Positions 9,313 to 19,810 of a stretch of 64,000 nt of DNA are shown piece by piece. Location of the stretch: contig JALCDQ010000010.1 of assembly GCA_022641735.1 (NCBI GenBank), positions 1 through 64,000 on the forward strand, in the 5' to 3' direction. The notes under the pieces were generated by a model that saw only the letters and a list, made by a program, of their open reading frames with translations, had not been told where the DNA came from and searched no databases. Position numbers and translations under genes: made by a program. Numbering within the stretch: position 1 is the stretch's first letter; each line of letters opens with the position of its first letter. Source of the DNA: Prevotella sp. GTDB taxonomy: Bacteria > Bacteroidota > Bacteroidia > Bacteroidales > Bacteroidaceae.

Positions 9313-9615
9313 TTACCAGCTTGCCTTCTTGACTCCTGGAATCAGACCAGCTGAAGCCATCTCACGGAACTGAATACGAGAAAGACCGAACTGGCGGATA
9401 TATCCTTTTGGACGGCCTGTTATCTTGCAACGGTTGTGAAGACGGATAGGGTTGGCATTCTTTGGAATAGCCTGGAGCTTACGAGCTGCCTCATAAGCCT
9501 CAGCTGGATCTTCTGAAGTTGCGATAACTTTCTTCAGGGCTGCGCGTTTCTCAGCGTAACGAGCAACAAGCTTTGCACGCTTAACTTCACGAGCTTTCAT
9601 TGATTCTTTTGCCAT
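9313..9615 (-). CDS. rpsN: 30S ribosomal protein S14 (zinc-independent type)
   Basis: 100 residues, matching the long C-minus class. It has no CxxC pairs. The C-terminal block [20 protein letters not shown] then [16 protein letters not shown] is the family signature. It lies in the 30S head. It follows rplE by 5 bp. Confidence 0.98.
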   Translation of the reverse strand: MAKESMKAREVKRAKLVARYAEKRAALKKVIATSEDPAEAYEAARKLQAIPKNANPIRLHNRCKITGRPKGYIRQFGLSRIQFREMASAGLIPGVKKASW

Positions 9616-9620
9616 ATCTC

Positions 9621-10175
9621 TTAATCGTTTTTAGCGTTCTTGAATGGAAGACCAAATGCTTTGAGCAATGCATAACCTTCTTCGTCAGTTTTAGCTGATG
9701 TCACGAAGGTAATGTTCATACCCTGGATGCGATCTACCTGATCAATATTAATTTCCGGGAAGATAATTTGCTCAGTGATACCGAGGGTATAATTGCCACG
9801 GCCGTCAAACTTGCTTTCAATTCCCTTAAAGTCACGGATACGAGGAAGAGCAATACGAACTAGTTTCTCAAGAAATTCATACATATTCTCACGACGCAAA
9901 GTAACCATAACGCCGATAGGCATCTTCTTACGAAGCTTGAAGTTTGCAATATCCTTTTTAGAATAGGTTGCAACTGCCTTCTGACCGGTTATAGCTGTGA
10001 TTTCATTCACTGCAACATCGACGATTTTCTTGTCTTGCGTTGCATCACCCAAGCCTTGGTTGACTACTATCTTCTTCAGAACAGGAATCTGCATTGTCGA
10101 AGTATAGTTAAACTGCTTCTGCAGAGCAGGAGCAATCGTCTCATTATAGACTTTCTTTAACTGTGCTGTATCCAT
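9621..10175 (-). CDS. rplE: 50S ribosomal protein L5
   Basis: 184 residues. It has [40 protein letters not shown] and [20 protein letters not shown]. It binds 5S rRNA and contacts P-site tRNA. Its start codon shares one base with the rplX stop (TAATG), implying translational coupling. Confidence 0.99.
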   Translation of the reverse strand: MDTAQLKKVYNETIAPALQKQFNYTSTMQIPVLKKIVVNQGLGDATQDKKIVDVAVNEITAITGQKAVATYSKKDIANFKLRKKMPIGVMVTLRRENMYEFLEKLVRIALPRIRDFKGIESKFDGRGNYTLGITEQIIFPEINIDQVDRIQGMNITFVTSAKTDEEGYALLKAFGLPFKNAKND

Positions 10176-10498
10176 TACTTAATTTCCTCCCCTGATTTTT
10201 TAGCAATACGAATGATCTTCTTGCCATCACGTTTGATAGCAACGCGAGTAGCTTTTCCGCTCTTCGGATCAATCAAACTCAAATTCGAGATATGAATAGG
10301 AGCCTCCTGCTTCACGATGCCTCCTTGAGGATTCTTAGCTGAAGGCTTTGTGCTCTTAGATACAAGATTACGGCCTTCAACGATGGCACGATTCTCTCCA
10401 ACTAATACTTTGAGCACCTTACCTGTTTTGCCCTTGTCTTTTCTGTCACCACTCAGGACAATAACGGTATCGTCTTTTTTAATATGTAACTTACTCAT
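10175..10498 (-). CDS. rplX: 50S ribosomal protein L24
   Basis: 107 residues. The N-terminal KOW motif ([20 protein letters not shown]) and a beta-barrel core identify L24, an assembly initiator near the exit tunnel. It is coupled to rplE by a one-base stop/start overlap and lies 19 bp after rplN. Confidence 0.98.
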   Translation of the reverse strand: MSKLHIKKDDTVIVLSGDRKDKGKTGKVLKVLVGENRAIVEGRNLVSKSTKPSAKNPQGGIVKQEAPIHISNLSLIDPKSGKATRVAIKRDGKKIIRIAKKSGEEIK

Positions 10499-10517
10499 TA
10501 TTACTTACTTTTTAAAA

Positions 10518-10883
10518 TTAAAGAACCTCAGGTGCCAAAGAAACCACTTTCATGTTCACTGCACGAAGCTCACGAGCTACTGGGCCGAAGATACGGCTGC
10601 CACGCAACTCGCCTGCATTGTTAAGCAACACACAAGCATTATCGTCAAAGCGAATATAAGATCCATCTGCACGACGGATTTCTTTCTTTGTGCGAACAAT
10701 TAAAGCCTTAGATACTGCACCCTTTTTCAATTCACTTGAAGGTATAACGTTCTTGACTGAAACGACAATTACGTCACCAACACTAGCATAACGGCGACCG
10801 GTTCCACCGAGGACGCGAATGCATAAAGCCTCGCGTGCGCCGCTGTTATCACATACTGTAAGTCTTGATTCTGCTTGTATCAT
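10518..10883 (-). CDS. rplN: 50S ribosomal protein L14
   Basis: 121 residues, full length. It has [40 protein letters not shown] and the C-terminal [13 protein letters not shown]. It sits at the subunit interface (bridge with 16S h14) and is the silencing-factor RsfS docking site. It lies 2 bp after rpsQ. Confidence 0.99.
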   Translation of the reverse strand: MIQAESRLTVCDNSGAREALCIRVLGGTGRRYASVGDVIVVSVKNVIPSSELKKGAVSKALIVRTKKEIRRADGSYIRFDDNACVLLNNAGELRGSRIFGPVARELRAVNMKVVSLAPEVL

Positions 10884-10885
10884 AA

Positions 10886-11152
10886 TTACTTAGCTTTTTC
10901 AACGATTTGTACTAATCTCCATCTCTTTGTCTTAGATAGAGGGCGAGTCTCCATAATCTGTACGGTATCACCGACATTAGCCTCATTTTTCTCATCATGC
11001 ACATGGTACTTCTTTGTTTTCTGGACAAATTTACCATATATAGGGTGCATTTCCTTGAACTTAGATGCAATAACAATGGTTTTATCCATTTTGTTACTGA
11101 TAACGACACCCTGTCTTACTTTTCTTAAATTTCTTGTTTCCATCTGGACCAT
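10886..11152 (-). CDS. rpsQ: 30S ribosomal protein S17
   Basis: 88 residues with an OB fold. It has [39 protein letters not shown] and [20 protein letters not shown]. It is a primary 16S binder. It lies 2 bp after rpmC. Confidence 0.98.
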   Translation of the reverse strand: MVQMETRNLRKVRQGVVISNKMDKTIVIASKFKEMHPIYGKFVQKTKKYHVHDEKNEANVGDTVQIMETRPLSKTKRWRLVQIVEKAK

Positions 11153-11154
11153 TG

Positions 11155-11349
11155 TTATTTATTAAGTTCTCTCTGACGAAGTTCTGTCTTCATACGTGCG
11201 ATATCACGACGAGCTGCCTTAATCTGTGATGGATTCTCAAGAGGAGTAATGCTATGGTTGAGCTTCATCTGATTCAATGCAGCTTCCGAGTTCTCCAATT
11301 TCTCGCGCAAGTCCTTGTCGGCGAGTTCTCTTATTTCTTTAATCTTCAT
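11155..11349 (-). CDS. rpmC: 50S ribosomal protein L29
   Basis: 64 residues, a two-helix coiled hairpin. It starts [19 protein letters not shown] and ends [15 protein letters not shown]. It sits at the tunnel exit beside L23, where nascent-chain factors dock. It lies 3 bp after rplP. Confidence 0.97.
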   Translation of the reverse strand: MKIKEIRELADKDLREKLENSEAALNQMKLNHSITPLENPSQIKAARRDIARMKTELRQRELNK

Positions 11350-11352
11350 AGT

Positions 11353-11781
11353 TTAAGCGTTTTTATCGTAATCACGTCTAACAATAAATTTTGTCTTAAC
11401 AGGCAATTTCTGAGCGGCAAGGCGAAGAGCCTCTTTTGCCACGTCAAATGAAACGCCTTCTACTTCAAAGAGGACACGACCTGGTGTAACAGGTGCAACC
11501 CATCCTGCTGGATCTCCCTTTCCTTTACCCATACGGACATCTGCCGGCTTACGGGTGATTGGTTTATCAGGGAATATACGAATCCAGACCTGACCTTCAC
11601 GGTTCATGTAGCGGTTCACCGCCACACGAGCAGCTTCTATCTGACGGCTGTCGAGCCACTTGGCTTCAAGAGTCTTGATGCCAAACGTACCGAAAGCCAG
11701 TTGTGTACCTCTATGGGCGTTGCCTTTATTACCACGTCCATCTTGAGGTCTTCTATATTTTACTCTTTTTGGCTGTAACAT
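11353..11781 (-). CDS. rplP: 50S ribosomal protein L16
   Basis: 142 residues. It starts [20 protein letters not shown] and has [20 protein letters not shown] and [20 protein letters not shown]. It lies near the A-site tRNA elbow and is a target region for avilamycin/evernimicin resistance in other species. It lies 14 bp after rpsC. Confidence 0.99.
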   Translation of the reverse strand: MLQPKRVKYRRPQDGRGNKGNAHRGTQLAFGTFGIKTLEAKWLDSRQIEAARVAVNRYMNREGQVWIRIFPDKPITRKPADVRMGKGKGDPAGWVAPVTPGRVLFEVEGVSFDVAKEALRLAAQKLPVKTKFIVRRDYDKNA

Positions 11782-11795
11782 GATAGCTTCTACTT

Positions 11796-12524
11796 TTAAC
11801 GGTTATTGTTTCTTCTACGATTACCGCGACTACGACCGCCAAAATTAGGACGGCCACCATTCTGCTTATCCTGAGTAAAGTTAGGAGCGAGGTCACGTTT
11901 TCCGTAAACTTCTCCACGGCATATCCATACCTTTATACCCAGCAAGCCCACCTTTGTTAAGGCTTCAGCCTGACAGTAATCAATATCAGCACGGAAAGTG
12001 TGTAAAGGAGTACGTCCTTCTTTATACATTTCCTTACGTGCCATTTCTGCACCATTAAGACGTCCAGTAATCTGAACTTTGATGCCTTCAGCACCTGCAC
12101 GCATCGTATTCTGAATAGCCATTTTAATAGCACGGCGATAAGCAATCTTGCCCTCTACCTGGCGAGCTATATTATTAGCTACGATATTTGCGTCAAGTTC
12201 TGGTTTCTTGACCTCAAAGATATTAATCTGAATGTCTTTATTATAGAGTTTTTTCAACTCTTCTTTCAGTTTATCAACGTCTTGACCACCTTTACCAATG
12301 ACAATACCCGGACGGGCTGTGCAAATAGTAATAGTAACGAGTTTCAGCGTACGCTCGATGACAATTTTTGAAACGCTGGCCTTAGCTAAGCGCTCGTTAA
12401 GATACTTACGGATTTCCTGGTCTTCTACCAGGTTATCGCCAAAGTCTTTGCCACCAAACCAATTTGAATCCCAACCACGTATAATACCAAGTCGGTTGCT
12501 TATTGGATTAACTTTCTGTCCCAT
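11796..12524 (-). CDS. rpsC: 30S ribosomal protein S3
   Basis: 242 residues. The KH domain (about 50-110) has the GxxG-type loop in [20 protein letters not shown]. The C-terminal domain has [18 protein letters not shown] and HTFRADIDY sequence. The Arg/Asn/Gly-rich tail ([20 protein letters not shown]) is probably disordered. It lines the mRNA entry tunnel. It lies 8 bp after rplV. Confidence 0.99.
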   Translation of the reverse strand: MGQKVNPISNRLGIIRGWDSNWFGGKDFGDNLVEDQEIRKYLNERLAKASVSKIVIERTLKLVTITICTARPGIVIGKGGQDVDKLKEELKKLYNKDIQINIFEVKKPELDANIVANNIARQVEGKIAYRRAIKMAIQNTMRAGAEGIKVQITGRLNGAEMARKEMYKEGRTPLHTFRADIDYCQAEALTKVGLLGIKVWICRGEVYGKRDLAPNFTQDKQNGGRPNFGGRSRGNRRRNNNR

Positions 12525-12532
12525 TCTATTTA

Positions 12533-12937
12533 TTATTTTTCGTCATTAGTTTTAGCATCTACGAACAATGACACATGGTTAGAACGCTTACGGATTCTAT
12601 AACCACGTCCTTGTGGTGCCGGTCTCATACGCTTCATAGTAACGCCCTCATCAACGAAGACTTTGCTTACATAGAGTTCTCCGTCTTCAGCCTTACGGTC
12701 ATTTTTATTCTCCCAGTTAGCAATAGCTGAGCGCAGAAGTTTCTCAACGTCTGCGGCTGCTTGCTTTTTAGAGAACTTCAGTACTCCGAGTGCGCGATTA
12801 ACCTCCATGCCACGAATCATGTCTACAACGTAGCGCATCTTGCGTGGAGAAGAAGGAACGCCATTGAGCTTAGCGAAGTACAAATTCTTGCGAGCTTCTT
12901 TAATCTTTTCAGCTGCTATATGTTTTCTTGCTCCCAT
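12533..12937 (-). CDS. rplV: 50S ribosomal protein L22
   Basis: 134 residues. It has [20 protein letters not shown] and [20 protein letters not shown], the extended hairpin that reaches into the exit tunnel and carries macrolide-resistance mutations in other species. It lies between rpsS and rpsC. Confidence 0.99.
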   Translation of the reverse strand: MGARKHIAAEKIKEARKNLYFAKLNGVPSSPRKMRYVVDMIRGMEVNRALGVLKFSKKQAAADVEKLLRSAIANWENKNDRKAEDGELYVSKVFVDEGVTMKRMRPAPQGRGYRIRKRSNHVSLFVDAKTNDEK

Positions 12938-12970
12938 TATTGTTATTTACTTTTAAATGGTTTGCCCTGC

Positions 12971-13240
12971 TTAAGCTTTCTTATTACCAGAATGACCGCC
13001 GAAACGACGAGTTGGAGAGAACTCTCCAAGCTTGTGGCCGACCATGTTTTCTGTAATGTAAACAGGGATAAATTTATTTCCGTTGTGAACAGCAACAGTA
13101 TGCCCCACGAAATCTGGGGAAATCATTGATGCTCTGGCCCATGTCTTTACGACACTCTTCTTTCCACTCTCGTTCATCGCAAGAATTTTATTCTCGAGTG
13201 ATACGTTTATATATGGACCTTTTTTAAGTGAACGACTCAT
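12971..13240 (-). CDS. rpsS: 30S ribosomal protein S19
   Basis: 89 residues. It starts [20 protein letters not shown]. The conserved motif [20 protein letters not shown] and [14 protein letters not shown] identify it. It is a head protein that pairs with S13. It lies 10 bp after rplB. Confidence 0.99.
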   Translation of the reverse strand: MSRSLKKGPYINVSLENKILAMNESGKKSVVKTWARASMISPDFVGHTVAVHNGNKFIPVYITENMVGHKLGEFSPTRRFGGHSGNKKA

Positions 13241-13250
13241 AATTTACTCT

Positions 13251-14078
13251 TTATTTTTTATTAGCTCTTTCAATTATATACTTGCTAGAAAGCTTCTTTG
13301 GTGCACGAGTCTTGAGACCCTTTGCATACAAGCCCTTACGTGAACGTGGATGACCACCAGACTGACGTCCTTCACCACCACCCATAGGGTGATCAACAGG
13401 GTTCATAACAACACCACGGTTGTGTGGACGTTGTCCTAACCAGCGAGAGCGTCCAGCCTTGCCTGACTGCTCCAATGCATGATCAGAATTACCAACACTT
13501 CCAACGGTTGCCTTACAAGCTGAGAGAACCTGACGAGTCTCTCCTGAAGGGAGCTTAATTACACAATAACTGCCCTCACGAGAAGTCAACTGAGCAAAAT
13601 TACCAGCCGAGCGGACGAGCAGAGCACCCTGACCTGGACGCAACTCAACATTGTGAATCACTGTACCTACAGGGATGTTAGCTAAAGGAAGAGCATTTCC
13701 GATCTCAGGAGCAGCATCAGCTCCAGACATCAATGTAGCGCCTACCTTAAGTCCGTTAGGAGCAACTATGTAGCGTTTTTCGCCATCAGCATAAAACAAC
13801 AATGCAATACGAGCCGAACGGTTTGGATCGTATTCAATTGTTTTCACTACGGCTGGAACACCATCTTTCTCACGCTTGAAATCGATAAGACGATACTTCT
13901 TCTTATGACCACCGCCCATATAGCGGACTGTCATTTTTCCAGTGTTATTACGACCACCGGTAGAACGCTTACCGTAAACGAGAGACTTCTCTGGCACGGA
14001 TGCAGTAATATCCTCGAACGTGCCAATAACTTTGTGTCTTTGTCCCGGTGTTACCGGGTTTAATTTACGTACTGCCAT
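13251..14078 (-). CDS. rplB: 50S ribosomal protein L2
   Basis: 275 residues. The OB-fold and SH3-like domains carry [40 protein letters not shown] and the peptidyl-transferase-proximal loop [13 protein letters not shown], with the conserved His. It ends [11 protein letters not shown]. It is essential for subunit association and for the peptidyl-transferase centre. It lies 5 bp after rplW. Confidence 0.99.
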   Translation of the reverse strand: MAVRKLNPVTPGQRHKVIGTFEDITASVPEKSLVYGKRSTGGRNNTGKMTVRYMGGGHKKKYRLIDFKREKDGVPAVVKTIEYDPNRSARIALLFYADGEKRYIVAPNGLKVGATLMSGADAAPEIGNALPLANIPVGTVIHNVELRPGQGALLVRSAGNFAQLTSREGSYCVIKLPSGETRQVLSACKATVGSVGNSDHALEQSGKAGRSRWLGQRPHNRGVVMNPVDHPMGGGEGRQSGGHPRSRKGLYAKGLKTRAPKKLSSKYIIERANKK

Positions 14079-14083
14079 TTTTA

Positions 14084-14521
14084 TTAAATATTGCTATAAA
14101 AATCAATTGTATCGCCCTCTTTCAGAGTAACGATTGCTTTCTTGAACGCATTCTTCTGACCTTTTACAAGACCAGCTTTGGTGTAACGTGATGAACGCTT
14201 GCCAGCATAACGAACTGTGTTCACACTAACTACAGTAACTTTGTATAAGTCCTCAACCTCTTTCTTAATCTCAAGTTTGTTTGCCTCTGGTTTAACGATG
14301 AAGCCATACTGAGCGCGAACAGGTTTTGTATAAGTATAAATGGTCTTTTCTTTTTTCTCTTCTTTACCATTCTTCTTGACGGTATAGCTGAGTTTTTCTT
14401 CCTGAGCATTATACTTGTCAATAGCTTTCTTATTACCTGCAACTAACTTTTTCTGAGCAGAAGACTTGTCTGTAACTTTGGTCATCTTTTCAGTAACCAA
14501 TGGTTTTACTATAAATGCCAT
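14084..14521 (-). CDS. rplW: 50S ribosomal protein L23 with a ~50-residue insertion
   Basis: 145 residues, against about 96-100 for typical L23. The start ([19 protein letters not shown]) and everything from [16 protein letters not shown] to the end ([15 protein letters not shown]) fit Bacteroidales L23. Between them, residues about 20-70 are an extra Lys/Glu/Asn-rich segment with two stretches, [20 protein letters not shown] and [19 protein letters not shown]. The reading frame is continuous on both sides. L23 lies at the tunnel exit and docks trigger factor and SRP; the insertion follows the N-terminal strand close to that surface (inference from E. coli L23). It lies between rplD and rplB. 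Confidence 0.97.
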   Translation of the reverse strand: MAFIVKPLVTEKMTKVTDKSSAQKKLVAGNKKAIDKYNAQEEKLSYTVKKNGKEEKKEKTIYTYTKPVRAQYGFIVKPEANKLEIKKEVEDLYKVTVVSVNTVRYAGKRSSRYTKAGLVKGQKNAFKKAIVTLKEGDTIDFYSNI

Positions 14522-14536
14522 ATTCTTATGTCTCCT

Positions 14537-15166
14537 TTATTTAGTTAAGATACTGTCGATAACCTTCAACGAATTCTCAGTGATGACAAGAACATCAGCA
14601 TTCAAGACTTTATAAGCATTGATTGCAGATGCAGTCATAACCTCAGCTTGCTGTAAGTTACGGGCTGACAAATATACGTTTTTATTCACTTCTGGCAAAA
14701 CCACAAGCATTTTCTTGTTTTCAACTTTCAGATTTTTAGTAATATTTACAAAATCTTTAGTCTTTGGAGCGTCAAGATTGAAATCCTCCACTACTACGAG
14801 AGCATTTTCCTGAGCCTTATAAGACAAAGCTGATTTACGTGCAAGAAGTTTTACTTTTTTATTCAATTTGAAACCATAGTCACGTGGTTTAGGACCGAAA
14901 ACACGACCACCACCAACGAGCACTGGAGAATTAATGTCTCCACGACGAGCACCGCCGCCACCTTTCTGGCGACCAAGTTTACGGGTAGAACCGCTATGTT
15001 CACTTCTTTCCTTTGATTTAGCTGTACCCTGACGCTGATTAGCAAGATACTGCTTTACGTCAAGATAGAGTACGTGATCGTTAGGCTCAATTCCGAAGAC
15101 TGACTCATTAAGAGTCACTTTTCTTCCGGTCTCCTGACCGTTGATATTTAATACGCTAACTTCCAT
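14537..15166 (-). CDS. rplD: 50S ribosomal protein L4
   Basis: 209 residues. It has [40 protein letters not shown] (the tunnel-lining extended loop) and [20 protein letters not shown]. In E. coli L4 is also the autogenous repressor of the S10 operon; whether it acts here on the long hairpin at 16145-16200 is open. Its start shares one base with the rplC stop (TAATG). Confidence 0.99.
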   Translation of the reverse strand: MEVSVLNINGQETGRKVTLNESVFGIEPNDHVLYLDVKQYLANQRQGTAKSKERSEHSGSTRKLGRQKGGGGARRGDINSPVLVGGGRVFGPKPRDYGFKLNKKVKLLARKSALSYKAQENALVVVEDFNLDAPKTKDFVNITKNLKVENKKMLVVLPEVNKNVYLSARNLQQAEVMTASAINAYKVLNADVLVITENSLKVIDSILTK

Positions 15167-15780
15167 TATTTCTCAATTAAAACGGTTGAACCTTTGCATC
15201 CAGCGAAAGAACCCTTTACGATGAGCAGGTTCTGCTCTGGAATTACCTTTAACACTTGAAGGTTCTGAGTGGTTACTCTGTCGCCTCCCATCTGGCCACC
15301 CATGCGCATTCCTTTGAATACTTTGGCTGGATAAGAACAAGCACCGATAGATCCCGGTTTACGAGCACGGTCATCCTGACCATGAGTAGACTGACCTACA
15401 CCACCGAATCCGTGACGTTTTACAACGCCCTGGAAGCCTTTACCCTTAGAGGTGCCAACTACATCAACGAACTGTGCATCACTGAACAATTCAACTGTAA
15501 TGGTGTCACCGAGGTTGTACTCCTCATCAAACTTGAACTCGGCCAAGTGCTTTTTTGGTGTTGTGCCGGCTTTCTTAAAGTGTCCCTGAAGTGGCATAGA
15601 AGTATTCTTCTCTTTAGCCTCAGCGAAACCTAACTGAACAGCCTTGTAACCATCTTTTTCTTCGGTTTTCACCTGGGTTACAACACAAGGACCAGCTTCG
15701 ATAACAGTGCACGGCACGTTTTTACCGTCGGCACTGAAAACGGATGTCATTCCGATTTTTCTTCCAATTAATCCTGGCAT
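15166..15780 (-). CDS. rplC: 50S ribosomal protein L3
   Basis: 204 residues. It starts [20 protein letters not shown]. The signature [16 protein letters not shown] is followed by [16 protein letters not shown], the loop close to the peptidyl-transferase centre that contains the usually methylated Gln. It is overlapped by one base with rplD and lies 25 bp after rpsJ. Confidence 0.99.
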   Translation of the reverse strand: MPGLIGRKIGMTSVFSADGKNVPCTVIEAGPCVVTQVKTEEKDGYKAVQLGFAEAKEKNTSMPLQGHFKKAGTTPKKHLAEFKFDEEYNLGDTITVELFSDAQFVDVVGTSKGKGFQGVVKRHGFGGVGQSTHGQDDRARKPGSIGACSYPAKVFKGMRMGGQMGGDRVTTQNLQVLKVIPEQNLLIVKGSFAGCKGSTVLIEK

Positions 15781-15805
15781 TTCAATTAAATATTAATTTA
15801 TTAAA

Positions 15806-16111
15806 CTATACTTTGATTTCTACTTCCACACCGCTTGGCAACTCAAGTTTCATCAGGGCGTCTACAGTCTTAGCTGTTGAGCTATAGATGTCGATAAGAC
15901 GCTTATAGTCTGAAAGCTGGAACTGCTCACGTGCCTTCTTGTTTACGAAAGTACTGCGGTTTACAGTATAAATACGTTTGTGTGTTGGCAATGGAATAGG
16001 ACCGCTGATGATAGCGCCTGTAGCCTTTACTGCCTTCACGATTTTCTCTGCTGACTTGTCAACCAACTGGTGGTCATAAGATTTCAGCTTGATTCTAATT
16101 TTCTGACTCAT
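15806..16111 (-). CDS. rpsJ: 30S ribosomal protein S10
   Basis: 101 residues, full length. It has [20 protein letters not shown], the family motif [20 protein letters not shown], and [15 protein letters not shown] sequence. It doubles as NusE in antitermination complexes with NusB and NusG. It is preceded by a 96-bp gap after fusA that holds a long imperfect hairpin. Confidence 0.99.
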   Translation of the reverse strand: MSQKIRIKLKSYDHQLVDKSAEKIVKAVKATGAIISGPIPLPTHKRIYTVNRSTFVNKKAREQFQLSDYKRLIDIYSSTAKTVDALMKLELPSGVEVEIKV

Positions 16112-16144
16112 TATTTAATTTATTATTTTTGTTATTGTTTTAAG

Positions 16145-16200
16145 AAAGAGAGGCAGGCTCCTTAAGAGTCATTCGCTAAGAAGCACCTCCCTACTCTCTT
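16145..16200 (-). promoter_or_regulatory. Long imperfect hairpin between fusA and rpsJ
   Basis: AAGAGAG (16146-16152) and CTCTCTT (16194-16200) are inverted repeats. Inside them CTCCTTAAG pairs imperfectly with CTAAGAAG, and AGG/CCT blocks extend the stem, so most of the 56-nt segment can fold into one rod. There is no T run, so it is not a simple terminator. A leader or processing site at the start of the S10 block is inference. Confidence 0.5.
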
Positions 16201-16207
16201 GTTTTCT

Positions 16208-18325
16208 TTACTTCAGAAGTTCTGAGTGGCCATTCTGCTCGTCAAGTACTTCCTTTGCAATAGAAGTAGACAACGGTGCATGGTGGTCATATTCCATAGA
16301 GCTTGTTGCACGGCCAGAGGTGATGGTACGCAATGCAGTCACATAACCGAACATCTCTGCCAATGGAACCATAGCCTTGATGATGCGAGCACCACTGCGA
16401 GCCTCGTCCATACCCTGAACCAAGCCACGGCGTTTGTTCAAGTCACCGATGACATCACCCATGTTCTCCTCAGGTGTCACAACCTCAACCTTCATAATAG
16501 GCTCCATCAGCACTGGATGTGCTTTGGGACAGAGTACTCTGAATGCCTGATGAGCTACAAGTTCAAATGACAACTGGTCAGAGTCTACTGGATGGAAGCT
16601 ACCATCTGAGAGCACAACCTTCATGCCTGTCATTGGGAATCCGCCGAGGACACCATTGCTGAGGCAATCCTGGAATCCCTTCTGTACTGAAGGAATGAAC
16701 TCCTTAGGAACGTTACCGCCCTTAACCTCATTGACAAACTGCAAGTCGCCTTCTGTGTAATCTTTATCCTTAGGGCTAATAGTAACTTCGATGCAAGCGA
16801 ACTTACCACGACCACCACTCTGCTTCTTATAAGTCTCGCGGCTCTCTGCCGTACCCATAATGGCTTCCTTATAATTAACCTGTGGTTTTCCTTCGTTACA
16901 CTCAACCTTGAACTCTCTCTTCAGACGGTCGATAATAATATCGAGGTGAAGCTCACCCATACCTGAGATAATGGTCTGACCACTCTGCTCATCGGTACGA
17001 ACGGTGAAAGTAGGATCTTCTTCAGCCAGTTTTGCAAGTCCGTTATCAAGTTTGGCAATATCTGCCTGACTCTTAGGCTCAACAGCAACTGAAATCACAG
17101 GGTCTGGGAATGTCATTGACTCCAATACGATTGGGTGGTCTTCATCACAAAGAGTATCACCTGTGCGGATATCCTTGAAACCTACGCCTGCGCCGATATC
17201 ACCGGCATCGATAGACTCCATAGGAATTTCCTTATTTGAGTTCATCTGGAAGAGGCGGCTGATGCGCTCTTTCTTTCCAGAACGAGGATTATACACGTAA
17301 GATCCTGCTGAAACCTTTCCTGAATATACGCGGAAGAATACCAGACGGCCCATGAATGGATCGGTGGCAATCTTGAATGCGAGCGCTGCAGTAGGCTCGT
17401 TCTCATCCGGCTTGCGGTCTTCCTCTTCATCGGTATCAGGGTTTGTTCCCTTGATAGCAACGGTATCAAGTGGAGAAGGCAGGAATGCGCAAGTATAGTC
17501 AAGCAGTGGCTGAACGCCCTTGTTCTTATAAGAAGAACCCAATGTCATAGGAGTAATCTCCATTGAGCAGGTTCCCTTGCGAAGAGCTGCGATAATCATG
17601 TCCTCAGGTACATCCTTGCCATCCAGATAGAGCTCCATGAGCTCATCATCGAAGCCTGCGGCTGCATCAAGCATCTTATCGCGCCATTCGTTAGCCTCAT
17701 CTACGAGGTCAGCTGGGATATCGTCGATTTCATATTCAGCGCCCATTGTCTCGTCATGCCAAAGGATAGCCTTCATCTTGATGAGGTCTACAACGCCCTT
17801 GAAGCCTTCCTCAGCGCCGATAGGAATCTGCACTGGAACTGGTTTAGCTCCGAGGATGTCCTTCATCTGCTGCACTGTCTCGAAGAAGTCAGCACCTGAA
17901 CGGTCCATCTTGTTTACATATCCGATGCGAGGCACATTATATTTATCTGCCTGACGCCAAACGGTCTCACTCTGAGGCTGAACACCATCAGCGGCAGAAT
18001 AAGTAGCGATAGCTCCGTCAAGTACACGCAGTGAACGCTCTACCTCTGCGGTGAAGTCCACGTGTCCCGGAGTATCAATCAAATTAATCTTATAAGTCTT
18101 GTCATTCCATGTCCAGTCACAGGTAGTAGCAGCTGATGTGATAGTGATACCACGCTCCTGCTCCTGAGCCATCCAGTCCATTGTGGCTGCACCATCGTGT
18201 ACCTCACCGATTTTGTGTGTCTTACCTGTATAATACAGGATGCGCTCTGATGTGGTAGTTTTACCAGCATCGATGTGCGCCATGATACCGATGTTACGAG
18301 TCAAATGTAAATCGCGGTTTGCCAT
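16208..18325 (-). CDS. fusA: Elongation factor G
   Basis: 705 residues. The G domain has G1 AHIDAGKTT, switch [22 protein letters not shown], and NKMD for guanine recognition. Domains II-V follow, including the domain-IV block that reaches the decoding centre and the C-terminal [16 protein letters not shown]. It drives ribosome translocation by GTP hydrolysis. It is part of the str block rpsL-rpsG-fusA; the tuf gene that follows fusA in many bacteria is instead at 34602-35798. Confidence 0.98.
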   Translation of the reverse strand: MANRDLHLTRNIGIMAHIDAGKTTTSERILYYTGKTHKIGEVHDGAATMDWMAQEQERGITITSAATTCDWTWNDKTYKINLIDTPGHVDFTAEVERSLRVLDGAIATYSAADGVQPQSETVWRQADKYNVPRIGYVNKMDRSGADFFETVQQMKDILGAKPVPVQIPIGAEEGFKGVVDLIKMKAILWHDETMGAEYEIDDIPADLVDEANEWRDKMLDAAAGFDDELMELYLDGKDVPEDMIIAALRKGTCSMEITPMTLGSSYKNKGVQPLLDYTCAFLPSPLDTVAIKGTNPDTDEEEDRKPDENEPTAALAFKIATDPFMGRLVFFRVYSGKVSAGSYVYNPRSGKKERISRLFQMNSNKEIPMESIDAGDIGAGVGFKDIRTGDTLCDEDHPIVLESMTFPDPVISVAVEPKSQADIAKLDNGLAKLAEEDPTFTVRTDEQSGQTIISGMGELHLDIIIDRLKREFKVECNEGKPQVNYKEAIMGTAESRETYKKQSGGRGKFACIEVTISPKDKDYTEGDLQFVNEVKGGNVPKEFIPSVQKGFQDCLSNGVLGGFPMTGMKVVLSDGSFHPVDSDQLSFELVAHQAFRVLCPKAHPVLMEPIMKVEVVTPEENMGDVIGDLNKRRGLVQGMDEARSGARIIKAMVPLAEMFGYVTALRTITSGRATSSMEYDHHAPLSTSIAKEVLDEQNGHSELLK

Positions 18326-18350
18326 TTTCTTTTTACCTTTTTTAGTTTAA

Positions 18351-18827
18351 TTAGAACCTGAAGTGTGCGAATGCACGGTTAGCCTCAGCCATACGATGCA
18401 TATCTTCTTTACGCTTGAAGGCGCCACCCTGATTGTTGAAGGCATCCATGATTTCTGCAGAAAGCTTCTCAGCCATGCTCTTGCCACTGCGCTTGCGGGC
18501 GAAAGCAATGAGATTCTTCATTGAGATACTCTCCTTGCGGTCCGGGCGGATTTCAGTAGGCACCTGGAAAGTTGCACCACCGATACGACGACTCTTCACC
18601 TCCACCTGTGGGGTGATGTTGTCGAGAGCCTGCTTCCAAATCTCCAGAGGAGACTTCTCTTCATTTGCCATTTTATCCTTGACGATGTCAAGAGATTTGT
18701 AGAAAATCTCATAAGATGTATTTTTCTTTCCGTCATACATCAGATGATTCACGAACTTTGAGACCTTTTGGTCGTTGAAGACTGGATCTGGTAAGATCAC
18801 GCGCTTCTTTGGTTTTGCTTTTCTCAT
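18351..18827 (-). CDS. rpsG: 30S ribosomal protein S7
   Basis: 158 residues. It starts [20 protein letters not shown] and has [20 protein letters not shown] and [20 protein letters not shown]. It nucleates 30S head assembly. In E. coli S7 represses the str operon by binding the S12-S7 spacer; here the spacer is 172 nt long, enough for such a site. Confidence 0.99.
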   Translation of the reverse strand: MRKAKPKKRVILPDPVFNDQKVSKFVNHLMYDGKKNTSYEIFYKSLDIVKDKMANEEKSPLEIWKQALDNITPQVEVKSRRIGGATFQVPTEIRPDRKESISMKNLIAFARKRSGKSMAEKLSAEIMDAFNNQGGAFKRKEDMHRMAEANRAFAHFRF

Positions 18828-18999
18828 TTTATTTTAAATTTATTCTGCGGAGGTTGTTATTTTCTTTGTTCTTCAACGTCAGCTCTCTGGCATTTACTCA
18901 ACCTTAAATCACTTTCTCCAGCAAAACTTTGTTTAAATTGATTTTTCTTGAAGCCTCAAACCCTCAAGCTTCTCCGCCTGTGAGTTCTTGGCATGGGCT
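18828..18999 (-). promoter_or_regulatory. S12-S7 intercistronic leader
   Basis: This 172-nt gap has no reading frame that looks like a gene. On the transcript GAAGC pairs with GCTTC around a loop containing TTGAGGGTTTGAG (near 18950-18975). It is the longest spacer inside the ribosomal cluster. Its place matches the S7 autoregulatory target of E. coli; sequence homology to that site was not shown. Confidence 0.35.
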
Positions 19000-19380
19000 T
19001 TACTTCTTAGCCTTTGGACGCTTAGCTCCGTATTTGCTGCGACGCTGAGTGCGGTTAGCCACACCGGCAGTATCAAGAGTTCCACGAATGATGTGATAAC
19101 GTACACCTGGAAGGTCCTTTACACGGCCACCGCGAACAAGCACGATACTGTGCTCCTGCAGGTTATGACCCTCTCCCGGAATGTAAGAGTTCACTTCATG
19201 CTGATTTGTTAAACGTACACGGGCAACTTTTCTCATTGCCGAATTTGGCTTCTTAGGTGTTGTAGTGTAAACACGTACGCAAACACCTCTGCGCTGAGGA
19301 CATGAGTCCAAAGCCGGAGATTTGCTCTTGTCTACCAAGACCTTTCTGCCTTTTCTTACCAATTGTTGAATTGTAGGCAT
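19000..19380 (-). CDS. rpsL: 30S ribosomal protein S12
   Basis: 126 residues. It starts [20 protein letters not shown]. The decoding loops are [20 protein letters not shown] and the [20 protein letters not shown] block. The Lys of TPKKPNSA (streptomycin site, K43-type) is the wild-type residue. It is the first gene of the supercluster, with a leader of about 140 nt. Confidence 0.99.
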   Translation of the reverse strand: MPTIQQLVRKGRKVLVDKSKSPALDSCPQRRGVCVRVYTTTPKKPNSAMRKVARVRLTNQHEVNSYIPGEGHNLQEHSIVLVRGGRVKDLPGVRYHIIRGTLDTAGVANRTQRRSKYGAKRPKAKK

Positions 19381-19436
19381 AATTTTACTTTTTTATTATT
19401 ATATATTTTATTTATTATATTTCTTCTCCATCGGGC

Positions 19437-19463
19437 AAGGCCACTACGCCCCACCCTGGCCTT
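19437..19463 (-). promoter_or_regulatory. Hairpin in the rpsL leader
   Basis: AAGGCCA (19457-19463 on the transcript side) pairs with TGGCCTT (19437-19443) around a 13-nt G-rich loop, about 60 nt upstream of rpsL. The leader between promoter and start codon is GC-richer than surrounding gaps. It could be an autoregulatory or attenuation element; function is inference. Confidence 0.4.
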
Positions 19464-19525
19464 TAAAAGCCGTCTATGCGCCACTATCAGGCTCATCCAA
19501 GCCTCTATAAGCGGTTTTCGGGCTA

Positions 19526-19533
19526 CAAAGGTA
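19526..19533 (-). promoter_or_regulatory. -7 box of the ribosomal supercluster promoter
   Basis: TACCTTTG on the minus strand, about 146 bp upstream of the rpsL ATG. It fits the TAnnTTTG consensus. The -33 box is not clear. Confidence 0.55.
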
Positions 19534-19722
19534 CGAACTTTTCGTGAAACCACCTAATCTATAAGATGATAAAAAGTCCCCTCTTCGTTGATTTTAATAA
19601 AATATACATTCTGTTAGTATATTTTAACTAGACATTCTGACGAAATATAAAATCTACTCTTTCATTGTCGTCATTTTCATGGTCAATTTCAAGCCGCAAC
19701 AGACTCATTTTCAGATAGCCCG

Positions 19723-19810
19723 CTAAAAGGTAACCTTTTACAAGGCAAATAACGGTTATTTGCGCTTCAAATAACCGTTACTTACACCCTAAACAACCGT
19801 TAGGACTCAC
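19723..19810. repeat. 22-bp palindromic tandem array A
   Basis: Four units with an exact 22-bp period start at 19723, 19745, 19767 and 19789. Unit 1 is CTAAAAGGT-A-ACCTTTTAC plus AAG. Unit 2 is a perfect 9-1-9 palindrome, GCAAATAAC-G-GTTATTTGC, plus GCT. Unit 3 is TCAAATAAC-C-GTTACTTAC plus ACC. Unit 4 is decayed on its right arm and overlaps the last codons of the DUF3467 gene. The array fills the space just 3' of that gene. The same architecture recurs at 22862, 40517, 48475, 54409 and 61273. Confidence 0.85.
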
